From: CAXTTV01 sp964247295
GTDB lineage: Bacteria > Chloroflexota > Ktedonobacteria > Ktedonobacterales > Ktedonobacteraceae
NCBI GenBank assembly: GCA_964247295.1
Contig: CAXTTV010000040.1
Location: 1-28,848 of the forward strand
Length of the DNA stretch: 28,848 nucleotides
Reading direction: 5' to 3'
In this document: positions 1 through 7,243 of the stretch, piece after piece
How positions within the stretch are numbered: the first letter of the stretch is position 1
How the letters are laid out: each line of letters starts with the position of its first letter
The notes under the pieces: generated by a model
Told to the model about the DNA's origin: nothing
The model's database searches: none
Seen by the model: the letters and a program-made list of their open reading frames with translations, nothing else
Translations under genes and position numbers: made by a program

Positions 1-71
1 AGTTACTCTGTAAGGCTTTATGCTAGTAAGACGGGACTACCAAAAAGCCCTGCCCAGCATTCATAGAGGGC

Positions 72-100
72 TTGACAGCGATTTTTAAACCCGATATAAT
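72..100 (+). promoter_or_regulatory. Consensus sigma-70 promoter for tRNA-Thr
   Basis: TTGACA at 72-77 and TATAAT at 95-100 are both perfect consensus hexamers separated by 17 bp. Transcription would start near 107, about 20 bases before the tRNA. The fit to a housekeeping stable-RNA promoter is as good as it can be. A small inverted repeat (AGCCCT 46-51 with AGGGCT 67-72) touches the -35 element; its meaning is unknown. Nothing gene-like is seen in 1-70. Confidence 0.85.
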
Positions 101-127
101 TGTCGTGTTGGATGATTATTATCCAGT

Positions 128-199
128 GCCGGTGTAGCTCAGGGGTAGAGCAATTGTTTTGTAAACAATCGGTCGGGGGTTCGAATCCCTTCGCCGGCT
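128..199 (+). tRNA. tRNA-Thr (anticodon TGT)
   Basis: A complete cloverleaf can be drawn. The acceptor stem 128-134 pairs with 192-198 (one G-U). The D arm follows, then an anticodon stem 153-157/165-169 around a 7-base loop with TGT at 160-162, which reads ACA. A 5-base variable loop and a T arm 175-179/187-191 with loop TTCGAAT complete it. CCA is not encoded, so it must be added after transcription. The discriminator base is T. The gene stands alone, with its own promoter upstream and a hairpin just downstream. Confidence 0.95.
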
Positions 200-201
200 T
201 T

Positions 202-253
202 CAAACAAAAGGACCTGAATAGCAGTATAAAGCTGTTCAAGTCCTTTTGTTTG
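202..253 (+). terminator. Hairpin terminator after tRNA-Thr
   Basis: A perfect 13-bp inverted repeat, 202-214 with 241-253, begins three bases after the tRNA. The inner part of the loop adds further pairing (216-223 with 232-239). The 3' arm is T-rich (CCTTTTGTTTG), as in intrinsic terminators, although no separate U tract follows. It probably ends the tRNA transcript and provides a 3' end for processing. Confidence 0.75.
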
Positions 254-344
254 TGCTCAATATGAAACTTGGTTTCTATCAGAAGCGTATTTAAAAGCAG
301 ATAAAGTCTAAAATTCTCTTATATACATATACCGGGGTACTACA

Positions 345-779
345 ATGTCTTTACCTTTATTCTGGAATAGTTTCTTTTCCATCATAGTTACCGTTTCTAC
401 GATCATTCTGTTTTTTCTTTACGCCCTGCTCTTCGCTCGTGGAATTCATGAGTTCCGTGAGGGCCGCTTGGAACTGGATATTCAGGGCGATGAGGTGGAA
501 GAGCAGTGGTATCAACAGCCACATATGCTTTCGGCTTGCGCTTATGCCCTGGCTGCTCTGTTTATGACACTGGTCTGGTTGAGCGTGATTCTACGCACGT
601 TGAACTCCTTGCTCCTGGTGGTCGAGGCTCTCGTTGCCGCGATGACTCTATGTTGCGTGTTATATCGGGCCACAGCCTCTTATATGCGGGAGCGGCAGAT
701 ACAGCGATTGCAGCGTAAAGGCAGTTTAAAAGTAGATCCGGTGGTTTCACGTGAAACCACCGGATCTATAGGTGTTTAG
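345..779 (+). CDS. Small membrane protein of unknown function
   Basis: I do not recognise this 144-aa protein. It has an N-terminal hydrophobic helix at about residues 9-31, a short polar segment rich in Glu (about 35-55), two closely spaced hydrophobic helices at about 62-84 and 87-108, and a basic tail with several Arg and Lys. A purine-rich GGGG lies 7 bases before the ATG as a possible ribosome site. The last dozen codons run through a 36-bp perfect palindrome (733-768), so the C-terminal sequence is constrained by that DNA element. The stop codon TAG overlaps the stop of the convergent histidine kinase gene by 4 bp. Helix count and coding status are inferred from composition only. Confidence 0.65.
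   Translation: MSLPLFWNSFFSIIVTVSTIILFFLYALLFARGIHEFREGRLELDIQGDEVEEQWYQQPHMLSACAYALAALFMTLVWLSVILRTLNSLLLVVEALVAAMTLCCVLYRATASYMRERQIQRLQRKGSLKVDPVVSRETTGSIGV
733..768. promoter_or_regulatory. 36-bp perfect palindrome with parS-like core
   Basis: Bases 733-750 are the exact reverse complement of 751-768. The central 16 bases, 743-758, read GGTTTCACGTGAAACC, which differs from the general bacterial parS sequence TGTTTCACGTGAAACA only at the outermost base of each arm. It lies inside the 3' end of the small membrane protein gene, at the meeting point of two convergent genes. It could be a ParB-binding site, a bidirectional terminator (on the minus strand it is followed by ACTTTT), or both. 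The palindrome has no unpaired centre, which suits a dimeric DNA-binding protein better than a typical terminator. Confidence 0.6.
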
Positions 780-2326
780 TGGTTCGCGGCTGCCGAAGAG
801 GTGAGTCGTGATGTTTGGGACGTTGAGGGTGGGCTGGCAAGTGGTAGGGTGAAGGTGACTCTTGTCCCCTGGCCCAGCGTACTGCTGGCACCAATCTGTC
901 CCCCGTGAGCGGCGATAATCGCCTTGACGATTGAAAGACCTAGACCACTTCCCCCGGTTTTTCCGGTTCGCGAGCGATCCGCCCGGTAGAAGCGTTCAAA
1001 GATATGTGATAGATCCTCCTGCCCAATTCCTCGACCGGTGTCGCTTACCCAGATCTCTAGTTGTTGCCCGACTGGTCTCGCCCCAACGGTAATCGTTCCT
1101 CCTGAAGGTGTATAGCGGCGGGCATTATCCAATAAGTTCAATAAAACCTGTGTGATGCGATCACTATCGGCTCGAACCGACGGCGGATCTGGGAGGATCT
1201 CATTCCGCAATATGATCCCAGCCTGTTCACATTCCGGTTCGATAACGGCCAGCGTCTCATCTACCAGCGCGTGCAGATCTAATGGGGCCATTTCCAACTG
1301 CACCCGGCCAGATTCTAGAGCGGTCGTCTGCTGCATATCTCCCACTAAGCGGCGCATCCGTTGCACCTCCCGACCAATCAACTGCGCTGTCTCCTGACGC
1401 TGTTCCGGCTGCTGAATCATATCGTCTGCCAGCGCCTCACTGAATCCCTGAATAGCCGTGAGTGGCGTTGCCAGATCGTGAGCGATATTCGCGATCAGAT
1501 CGCGTCGGATCTGCTCCTGCTGCTTTAATTCATTGACATCGGACTCGATCCTATTCGCCATCTCGTTAAAGGTTTGGGCCAATCGACTCAGCTCGTCATG
1601 ATTGTTTGGCGGTACGACACGCCTGGCGTAGTTTCCCTCTTTGACCTCCTCAGCCGCCTCGGTCAGGTTCTCAATTGGACGGGTGAAGTTTTGAGCCAGA
1701 AGCAGGCTAAAGATAATCACTGCTACGGATACAAGTAGGCCGGTCAGCAGAATCGCCTGGTTCACATTGAGGAGCACATCTTGAGGCGAGAAGCCTGAAA
1801 GATATTTCTCGGGTTGGGCGTAAAACATAGCACCAATAATCGGCCTGTTTGCCAGAGAGTCATCATAAAGCGGCGTGCTAATAAAGTAGCCCGAGAAGGT
1901 GTGTTCCTCTCCACCATCGAGGTGCCCTTCTGTTGTCTTACCCTGGAGAGCTCTGGTCAATGCCTGTTGTGCTTTCTCAGAGTCGGCCTGAGCGATATTG
2001 AGGTTAGCTGGACCGCTGCTGTAAAGCTGCTGATGAGCGGTCTCAATAATGAGCAGGTGATAATCAAAGAAACCTTCTACGGGCTGATTCCCACTACGGA
2101 GATAATGTTCTGCCTGTCCCTGTTCCCTCTGGGCTGCACTTCGCAATAGTGATTGCTGGCCGCTGGCAAAAGTAGCCTGGACCGCGAAGATTACAGCGAT
2201 TGCTAGAACTATGATTGCGCCCAGGGTGACAAAAAGATAGCTAAGTACCAGCTTGGTACGCAGGCTAATCCCATCCTGCTCTTTTTTTCGATGAAGTAAG
2301 GTTTGAGAGGATTGAGGCCGGCTCAT
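776..2326 (-). CDS. Membrane sensor histidine kinase
   Basis: This 516-aa two-component sensor phosphorylates the regulator encoded just upstream. Order: basic N-terminus, transmembrane helix about 26-49, extracytoplasmic sensor region about 50-188 (not recognised), second helix about 190-211, HAMP about 212-264, HisKA with phosphoacceptor His283 in IAHDLATPLT, and a HATPase_c domain with N box (LLNLLDNARRY, about 406-415), G1 (DTGRGIG, 429-435) and G2 (GGSGLGL, 468-474). All catalytic boxes are intact. Its ATG overlaps the stop codon of the response regulator gene by 4 bp (ATGA), indicating translational coupling. The layout is that of PhoR/WalK/ResE-like kinases; the stimulus cannot be read from the sequence. 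Confidence 0.93.
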   Translation of the reverse strand: MSRPQSSQTLLHRKKEQDGISLRTKLVLSYLFVTLGAIIVLAIAVIFAVQATFASGQQSLLRSAAQREQGQAEHYLRSGNQPVEGFFDYHLLIIETAHQQLYSSGPANLNIAQADSEKAQQALTRALQGKTTEGHLDGGEEHTFSGYFISTPLYDDSLANRPIIGAMFYAQPEKYLSGFSPQDVLLNVNQAILLTGLLVSVAVIIFSLLLAQNFTRPIENLTEAAEEVKEGNYARRVVPPNNHDELSRLAQTFNEMANRIESDVNELKQQEQIRRDLIANIAHDLATPLTAIQGFSEALADDMIQQPEQRQETAQLIGREVQRMRRLVGDMQQTTALESGRVQLEMAPLDLHALVDETLAVIEPECEQAGIILRNEILPDPPSVRADSDRITQVLLNLLDNARRYTPSGGTITVGARPVGQQLEIWVSDTGRGIGQEDLSHIFERFYRADRSRTGKTGGSGLGLSIVKAIIAAHGGQIGASSTLGQGTRVTFTLPLASPPSTSQTSRLTSSAAANH

Positions 2327-3060
2327 CGTTTTCCCTCTAGCTCAAATTTATAACCAACTCCCCAGACCGTCTTAATCACGTGAGGAGCCTCTGCTATCGA
2401 CTCAATTTTTTTACGGAGTGTGCCGATATGCACATCAACGGTTCGGCCATCGCCCAGGAAGGTGTAGCCCCATACTTTGTTCAAGAGTGCCTCGCGAGTA
2501 AAAACGCGCTCCGGCGCGCCGCTCAGGGTTGCCAGCAGGTCAAACTCTTTGGCGGTCAGGCTCAGGCGCGTCTGGTTTACCTCAACCCGGCGCGCGGGTA
2601 TGTTGATTACTAGATTGCCGAAGCGTCTCTCCTCGTCGGGATTGAGGGGCTGGCTTGCCTGGTTTTGTTGATGGATGGCTTCGGGCTGAAGTTGAGCCGA
2701 AGAGCTACTGCGGCGCAGAATTGCCTTCACCCGGCTGACAAGTTCGCGCGGACTAAAGGGTTTGACCAGATAGTCATCCGCTCCCAGCTCCAGGCCAGCA
2801 ATCCTATCTTCTTCGGTCTGCCGCGCTGTGAGCATTAAGATTGGTGTATTGGCCCAGGCCCGGATACGCCGACAAACCTCCATCCCATCCATTGTTGGGA
2901 GCATGAGATCCAGGATTACCAGATTGGGGTGCTCGCGCGCATGAAGTTCCAATCCCTCTACTCCATCGGCGGCTAGCAGGACCTGAAACTGAGATTGTTC
3001 CAGATAGAGCTTGATAAGCTGGGCGATGTTTTCTTCATCTTCAATAACGAGAATTTTCAT
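2323..3060 (-). CDS. OmpR/PhoB-family response regulator
   Basis: This 245-aa DNA-binding regulator is the partner of the downstream histidine kinase. The receiver domain (1-118) has the acidic pair E7/D8, the phosphoacceptor D51 in VILDLMLPTMDG, T78 and K100 in LVKPFSPRE. After a Gln/Ser-rich linker (about 118-145) comes a winged-helix domain with typical motifs RVFTREALLNKVWGY and the C-terminal TVWGVGYKFE. I chose the ATG at 3060 because MKILVIEDE is the family's usual beginning; a TTG 20 codons upstream would also keep the frame. A direct repeat of TGTAA boxes and a TATAAT-like -10 lie upstream, suggesting autoregulation. Confidence 0.94.
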   Translation of the reverse strand: MKILVIEDEENIAQLIKLYLEQSQFQVLLAADGVEGLELHAREHPNLVILDLMLPTMDGMEVCRRIRAWANTPILMLTARQTEEDRIAGLELGADDYLVKPFSPRELVSRVKAILRRSSSSAQLQPEAIHQQNQASQPLNPDEERRFGNLVINIPARRVEVNQTRLSLTAKEFDLLATLSGAPERVFTREALLNKVWGYTFLGDGRTVDVHIGTLRKKIESIAEAPHVIKTVWGVGYKFELEGKR

Positions 3061-3123
3061 ACGTTCGCAGTCTTTTTTGGGGGAAAGGAATAAAAGATTT
3101 CTTTCTATTCTAGTATACAATAA

Positions 3124-3157
3124 GGCATCCGTGCGGGTGCCAATCTACACGGATGCC
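3124..3157 (-). other. Inverted repeat in the response-regulator leader
   Basis: GGCATCCGTG (3124-3133) and CACGGATGCC (3148-3157) form a perfect 10-bp stem with a 14-base loop. On the minus strand it is followed by TTATTGTATAC. It sits between the end of the Nudix gene and the start of the response regulator. It could terminate readthrough from the upstream operon or be a leader hairpin of the regulator mRNA; there is no clear U tract. Confidence 0.4.
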
Positions 3158-3194
3158 AAAAGCAGGAGTTTCCTTCCTCGTGAGCTCTGTTATG

Positions 3195-3248
3195 ATTATA
3201 GATGGAAAGAATTAAGGATTTGCGGTGTTTTTGTAAATTTTTTGTAAG
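3195..3248 (-). promoter_or_regulatory. Candidate regulator-dependent promoter of the two-component operon
   Basis: On the minus strand a perfect TATAAT lies at 3200-3195, but no good -35 hexamer is found 16-18 bp upstream of it. Further upstream, read on the plus strand, are TGTAAA (3232-3237) and TGTAAG (3243-3248), separated by five T. This is an 11-bp-phased direct repeat of the kind bound by OmpR-family dimers and close to the WalR consensus. The boxes would lie at about -44 to -60 of the inferred start, fitting activation of a promoter with a weak -35. Confidence 0.45.
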
Positions 3249-3263
3249 ATGAGTTAACGAAAT

Positions 3264-3830
3264 TTAAATGGTGAATTTCAAATATCCAAGCCGCTCCAAA
3301 GCAAGATAAGCGGCAGCGACCTGCCCCTGGACCGCGAACAGACCGCTGTGAATTAATGTCAGTAATTCTTGTGGCGTTGCTAGAAATGTCTCGATCACTT
3401 CGACTGGATCAACCCTCGGTGTCCCGGTTTTCCGCACGTCACGAGCCAGATAGAGCCAGATGCGGGTGCGCGATCCCGTGGGGTTTGCTAGCAGGTGCGA
3501 TAATAGTTCAACGTTTTCGGGATCTGTGCTATAGCCTGTCTCTTCCATCAACTCACGGATCGCGCAATCTTTTGGGTCCTCATCTGGTTCCAGACCACCG
3601 GCTGAAAATTCAATCACTACCTCGCCGATCCCATGCTTGTACTGCCGGTTCAAAAGAAAGAGACCTTCGGGCGTTAACGGCACAATTCCAGCCCAGCCTC
3701 GGTTCTCAATAATAAAGTAGTCTGAAATAATTGGACCGTTGGGGACCGCGACCCGTTCCTTGCGCACCAGTAAATGGGGCGAGTCAAGGATCTGTTCATG
3801 CGAGAGCACATCCCAGCTTTGATGTTCCAT
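3264..3830 (-). CDS. Nudix hydrolase, ADP-ribose pyrophosphatase type
   Basis: This 188-aa cytoplasmic enzyme is predicted to cleave a nucleoside diphosphate linked to another moiety, with ADP-ribose-like sugars as the most probable substrates. The Nudix box is complete: G78, E84, then REL-M-EE-T-G-Y at 92-100, exactly GX5EX7REUXEEXGU. The preceding beta strands (GWAGIVPLTPEGLFLLNRQY) and the GIGEVVIEFSAGGLE segment are typical of the NudF/YqkG ADP-ribose pyrophosphatase group. It starts 21 bp after the crotonase-like gene, so the two are probably co-transcribed; an AAGGA lies about 12 bases before the ATG. Substrate is inferred from family resemblance only. Confidence 0.88.
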   Translation of the reverse strand: MEHQSWDVLSHEQILDSPHLLVRKERVAVPNGPIISDYFIIENRGWAGIVPLTPEGLFLLNRQYKHGIGEVVIEFSAGGLEPDEDPKDCAIRELMEETGYSTDPENVELLSHLLANPTGSRTRIWLYLARDVRKTGTPRVDPVEVIETFLATPQELLTLIHSGLFAVQGQVAAAYLALERLGYLKFTI

Positions 3831-3851
3831 AAAAATAGCTATTCCTTATAA

Positions 3852-4523
3852 TTATTGATTTTGCCAGCGAGGCTGACGTTTCTCAAGAAAAGCATTGATC
3901 CCTTCCTGAGCATCCGCTGAAGGGAGTACCTCATTCAAATAGAAATCCTGTACCTTCTGGAGAGCCGAGAGTCGGGATTGTTGTGGCTCCTGATCCAGCC
4001 GTATGCTGGCTTTGATCTGCCTCAGGGTCAGAGCGCTTTTCTCACGCAACTGCCCAAGGATGCGCTCCAACTGATCGCCTAGCTGGTCTGCCGGAGCGGA
4101 CCAGGTGACCAGGCCGATTCGAGCCGCCTGCTGACCTGAGATCATTTCAGGCGGTTCACTCATGGTTGTGCGTATAAAAATGTGTGCCTGATGATCCACC
4201 AGTAGCAGATCCGCCGCAGTCAGTAGGGCATCGGCCTCGGATGAGATCGAGGCGCGGATCACCGCGACTACTGTCTGAGGGACCTGTTGTAAAGCTGTAA
4301 TCGTATTCTGAAGATCAGTGGGCGTGGGCGATGCATCGGTGGTGGACAGGCCCGAACGCAAGTCTAGAACCAGGGCCTTGATACCCGCGCTCTCAGTTGA
4401 ATGCAGACTCTGGCAGGCCCTGGTCAGCTCTTGAAGGGTCAGTTCATCGGGCTGGCTTGAGATCACAATGCGGACCGTCTGTGCTTCCGCCACCACTTTA
4501 AGCGATTGGAAAGCCTGTTGCAT
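3852..4523 (-). CDS. Shortened enoyl-CoA hydratase/isomerase-like protein, probably inactive
   Basis: This 223-aa protein has a crotonase-type frame: a central VVAVIRAS strand, an AADLLLVD segment (103-110), an ARIGLV helix (134-139) and a C-terminus (SADAQEGINAFLEKRQPRW) typical of the family. However, the first oxyanion-hole motif is replaced by GLSTTDASP, the Gly-rich GxxxGGG stretch is replaced by ASISSEADAL, and the segment that normally carries the catalytic acids between the ADL strand and the ARIGLV helix is about 25 residues short. It is therefore probably a pseudoenzyme or a partner subunit. I chose the ATG at 4523 (AAGGA about 7 bases upstream) over an in-frame TTG 18 codons earlier. 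It lies downstream of the benzoate-CoA-ligase-like gene across a 241-bp gap containing a repeat. Confidence 0.7.
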   Translation of the reverse strand: MQQAFQSLKVVAEAQTVRIVISSQPDELTLQELTRACQSLHSTESAGIKALVLDLRSGLSTTDASPTPTDLQNTITALQQVPQTVVAVIRASISSEADALLTAADLLLVDHQAHIFIRTTMSEPPEMISGQQAARIGLVTWSAPADQLGDQLERILGQLREKSALTLRQIKASIRLDQEPQQSRLSALQKVQDFYLNEVLPSADAQEGINAFLEKRQPRWQNQ

Positions 4524-4598
4524 TATATTTTCCTTACCAAACGTTGTTTCTGTTGAGAAATGTCGTCTTCGTAGCAAGCTTAGAGACCCATCTGCGCC

Positions 4599-4757
4599 GT
4601 AAGCAAGCGAACTCTATTGGGAAAGTCAGGAAGGGTATTCTCACACTTCACCATTGTCTGTAGATCGGGTTGCGTGCGTTACCCATGGGATACGCAGTCT
4701 CCCCTCCTCCTGGTTGTCCCTTGTTTCTTTGGAATTCCCCAACAGAGTCGCTTGCAA
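4599..4757 (-). repeat. Intergenic repeat, copy A (about 160 bp)
   Basis: The two ends are imperfect inverted copies of each other: GCAAGCGAACTCTATTGGGA at 4603-4622 and, on the other strand, GCAAGCGACTCTGTTGGGG from 4755 to 4737. Read on the minus strand, 4753-4691 aligns with 10445-10504 (copy C), sharing AGGAGGGGAGACTGCGTA. The far end aligns with the right end of copy B, sharing CTTGCTTACGGCG. A further fragment (TGTTGAGAAATGTC) at about 4551-4564 resembles the left end of B. The element fills the gap between the ligase stop and the crotonase-like gene, in the direction of transcription. No ORF of its own is convincing. Confidence 0.7.
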
Positions 4758-4764
4758 CTCTCTC

Positions 4765-6354
4765 CTATGGGTTCTTGAACGTCTCGTCTCGTAATTTGAA
4801 GCGTTGGATCTTCCCGGTCGCGGTCTTCGGCAGCTCCGGGATAAAAGTGATCCAACGAGGATACTTAAAGGGTGCCAGCCGGTTCTTGACAAACGCCTTC
4901 AGTTCATCCGCGAGCGGGTCCGAGGGGGCGAAACCATCCTTTAAGACCACATAGGCCCTCGGCTTCAGCAGATCATCGGCGTCAGGTTGGCCGATTACCG
5001 CCGTCTCCAAAACCGCCGGGTGCGCGATCAGCGCCGCTTCCACTTCGGCTGGCGAGACCCATTGCCCGCTCACCTTTAGCATATCATCGGAGCGCCCACA
5101 ATACCAGAGAAACCCGTCCTCATCCTGATAGTATTTGTCTCCGGTCGCGATCCATCGACCCTGAAAGGTGTCTCTGGTTTTCTCGTGCTTGTTCCAATAA
5201 CAGGCGGCGGTGCTGTCACCCTGAATCAAGAGATTGCCAATCTCACCCTGTGGAACCAATTGCCCCCCTTCATCTGTAATTCTGGCCTCGTAACCAGGGA
5301 CCAGTAACCCGGAACTGCCGGGCCGGATCTGGCCCGGCCGATTGCTGATAAAGATATGCAGAATCTCGGTGCTGCCGATCCCATCCAGAATATCCACATG
5401 AAACGTTTGTTGCCAGCGCGCCAGAATATCGGCTGGTAACGCCTCGCCAGCCGAGACGCAGACTCGAACCGATGAGAAGTCAAAGCGTTTCGCCGCATCG
5501 GGGAGCGCTAACATGCCAGCATAAAGCGTTGGTACCCCAAAGAAAATTGTGGGGCGGTACTGCTCTACAGCCTTAAACATATCCTCCGCTAGCGGTCGGC
5601 CAGGATAATGTACCGCGCTGGCTCCGATCGAGAAGGGGAAGTATAGATTATTCCCGAGCCCATAGGCAAAAAACAGCTTGGCTGCCGAAAAAGTGATATC
5701 TTGCTCTGTGATATTCAGGATCGGTCTGGCATAACACTGGGTGCAAAAATGCATATCGTGTTGCAGGTGGACGCACCCTTTGGGGAAGCCGGTACTGCCC
5801 GAGCTATAGAGCCAGAAGGCGCTATCGTCTTTGCTGGTAAGCGCGGGCTCAAGCGCACTTGAGGCTTTTTCAGTCCAGCGTGTGAAATCATGGCGGGTCG
5901 CCGTTTCAGGTCCGGTCGAGTCCACCAGGACTAGATGCTGAAGAAACAGGAGTTGTGAGAATATCGGCTCAATCTGCGGCCAGAGCGAGGCATGCATCAC
6001 CAGCACCCGTGCTCGACAATCGTTCAGCATATACAAATAATCGTTCGGGCGGAGAGAGGTATTAATTGGGACGGGGACCGCGCCGATCTTGATTGTGCCA
6101 AAGAAAGTCGCGGCGAACTGAGGCGAGTCGAGCAAAAGCATCGCTACTCGCTCCTCCATTCGTACCTCCAGATCGCGAAGGGCATTGCCGACCTGACTGG
6201 CAAGTTCGGAGATCTGCCCATAGGTATAGGCTGAACCCTGATAGTGGATTGCCACGCGCTCCCCCTGACCATCTTTAATGCGCTGGTCAAGGAAAGCGGT
6301 GGTAGCGTTATAGGCATCAGGTAGAGAGATGATAGGCGGCGTGCTCGTGAACAT
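4765..6354 (-). CDS. Benzoate-CoA-ligase-like acyl-CoA synthetase
   Basis: This 529-aa ANL-superfamily enzyme activates a carboxylic acid with ATP and joins it to CoA. Motifs visible: the phosphate loop YSSGSTGFPKG (183-193), the KLFFAYGLGN segment (226-235) and GIGSTEILHIF (326-336), both characteristic of the benzoate-CoA ligase family, TGDKYYQDEDG (404-414), the hinge GRSDDMLKVSG (420-430), and the catalytic Lys515 in PKTATGKIQR. Length is normal for the family. The ATG at 6354 has an AGGT site 7 bases upstream. It begins 35 bp after the TlyA gene. An aromatic acid such as benzoate is the likely substrate, but no ring-degrading enzymes are in the window. Confidence 0.88.
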   Translation of the reverse strand: MFTSTPPIISLPDAYNATTAFLDQRIKDGQGERVAIHYQGSAYTYGQISELASQVGNALRDLEVRMEERVAMLLLDSPQFAATFFGTIKIGAVPVPINTSLRPNDYLYMLNDCRARVLVMHASLWPQIEPIFSQLLFLQHLVLVDSTGPETATRHDFTRWTEKASSALEPALTSKDDSAFWLYSSGSTGFPKGCVHLQHDMHFCTQCYARPILNITEQDITFSAAKLFFAYGLGNNLYFPFSIGASAVHYPGRPLAEDMFKAVEQYRPTIFFGVPTLYAGMLALPDAAKRFDFSSVRVCVSAGEALPADILARWQQTFHVDILDGIGSTEILHIFISNRPGQIRPGSSGLLVPGYEARITDEGGQLVPQGEIGNLLIQGDSTAACYWNKHEKTRDTFQGRWIATGDKYYQDEDGFLWYCGRSDDMLKVSGQWVSPAEVEAALIAHPAVLETAVIGQPDADDLLKPRAYVVLKDGFAPSDPLADELKAFVKNRLAPFKYPRWITFIPELPKTATGKIQRFKLRDETFKNP

Positions 6355-6389
6355 TGGTGTACCTCACTTTAATGGAGGAGTCCCTGTTC

Positions 6390-7151
6390 CTAAGAAGCGG
6401 AGGTGGATACCAGCCGTAGATAGAACAGAAACTCACGATTGCCATCTCGTCCATGAATGGGAGAGTCGGTTAACCCGCAGATGCGCAATCGCGTCTGCTG
6501 AGGAATCCATTCCCTCAACTCTTTCAGGACTCTTTCGTGGATCGTAGGGTCGCTAATGATTCCTCCGCCCCGATCAACCTCGGCCTTATCGGCCTCGAAT
6601 TGAGGCTTGACTAGGGCCACCACCCAGGAGTCAGGAGCCATAAAGGGTACAATCGCTGGCAGAACTGGATGCAGCGAGATAAAAGAAACGTCGATAACCA
6701 CGGCCTGTACCGCTTCCGGTAGTGAAGCAAGGTGACGGATATTCGTATGCTCCATCACTACCACACGAGGATCGGTGCGGATCTTCCAGGCGAGCTGCCC
6801 ATGGCCGACATCCAGCGCATAAACTCTGGCGGCTCCACGTTGCAGCAGGCAATCCGTAAAGCCGCCTGTTGAGGCCCCGACATCCAGCGCTATCAATCCG
6901 ATAGGATCGAGATCGAAGGCATCAAGAGCCTTTTCTAGCTTCAGGCCGCCCCGGCTGACAAAACGGAGCTCGTCGGGTGTCTCCGCGATCCGACAGAGCG
7001 CCTCCAGAGGGATCTGCATCCCGGCCTTGCTCACCTGTTGATCGCCAACATAGACCTGACCCGCCATCACCAGCGCCTGAGCCCGTTCTTTAGTGGGAGC
7101 CAGACCGCGCCGGACCAGACCGAGATCCAGGCGCTCTTTTTTCGCAGCCAT
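6390..7151 (-). CDS. tlyA: TlyA-family rRNA 2'-O-methyltransferase
   Basis: This 253-aa S4 plus FtsJ-type protein is predicted to methylate ribose 2'-OH groups in rRNA. The S4 RNA-binding domain covers about 5-65. The methyltransferase domain has the SAM loop DVGASTGGFTDC (90-101) and the catalytic tetrad pattern: K71 in SRGGLKLEKAL, D154 in VIDVSFISL, K182 in LVKPQFE and E240 in GNREFLFYL. I chose the ATG at 7151 because family members begin with KKERLDL; an upstream in-frame ATG at 7217, also with a purine-rich leader, would add 22 residues. It lies 92 bp downstream of the glucokinase gene. Some TlyA relatives were called haemolysins; the sequence supports only an rRNA methyltransferase. 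Confidence 0.9.
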   Translation of the reverse strand: MAAKKERLDLGLVRRGLAPTKERAQALVMAGQVYVGDQQVSKAGMQIPLEALCRIAETPDELRFVSRGGLKLEKALDAFDLDPIGLIALDVGASTGGFTDCLLQRGAARVYALDVGHGQLAWKIRTDPRVVVMEHTNIRHLASLPEAVQAVVIDVSFISLHPVLPAIVPFMAPDSWVVALVKPQFEADKAEVDRGGGIISDPTIHERVLKELREWIPQQTRLRICGLTDSPIHGRDGNREFLFYLRLVSTSAS

Positions 7152-7243
7152 CGTCACCTTCTTTATAGAGGGAACCTTATCGTAAGTGTACCCAGGTTCG
7201 GCCAGAAATCCTTTCATTTCTGGCCTTTCTCTTAAAGCTCTCC

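Noticed and set aside
4641..4892. Small open frames in the ligase-crotonase gap
   Set aside because: They lie in repeat copy A or antisense to the ligase and show no domain or ribosome site.
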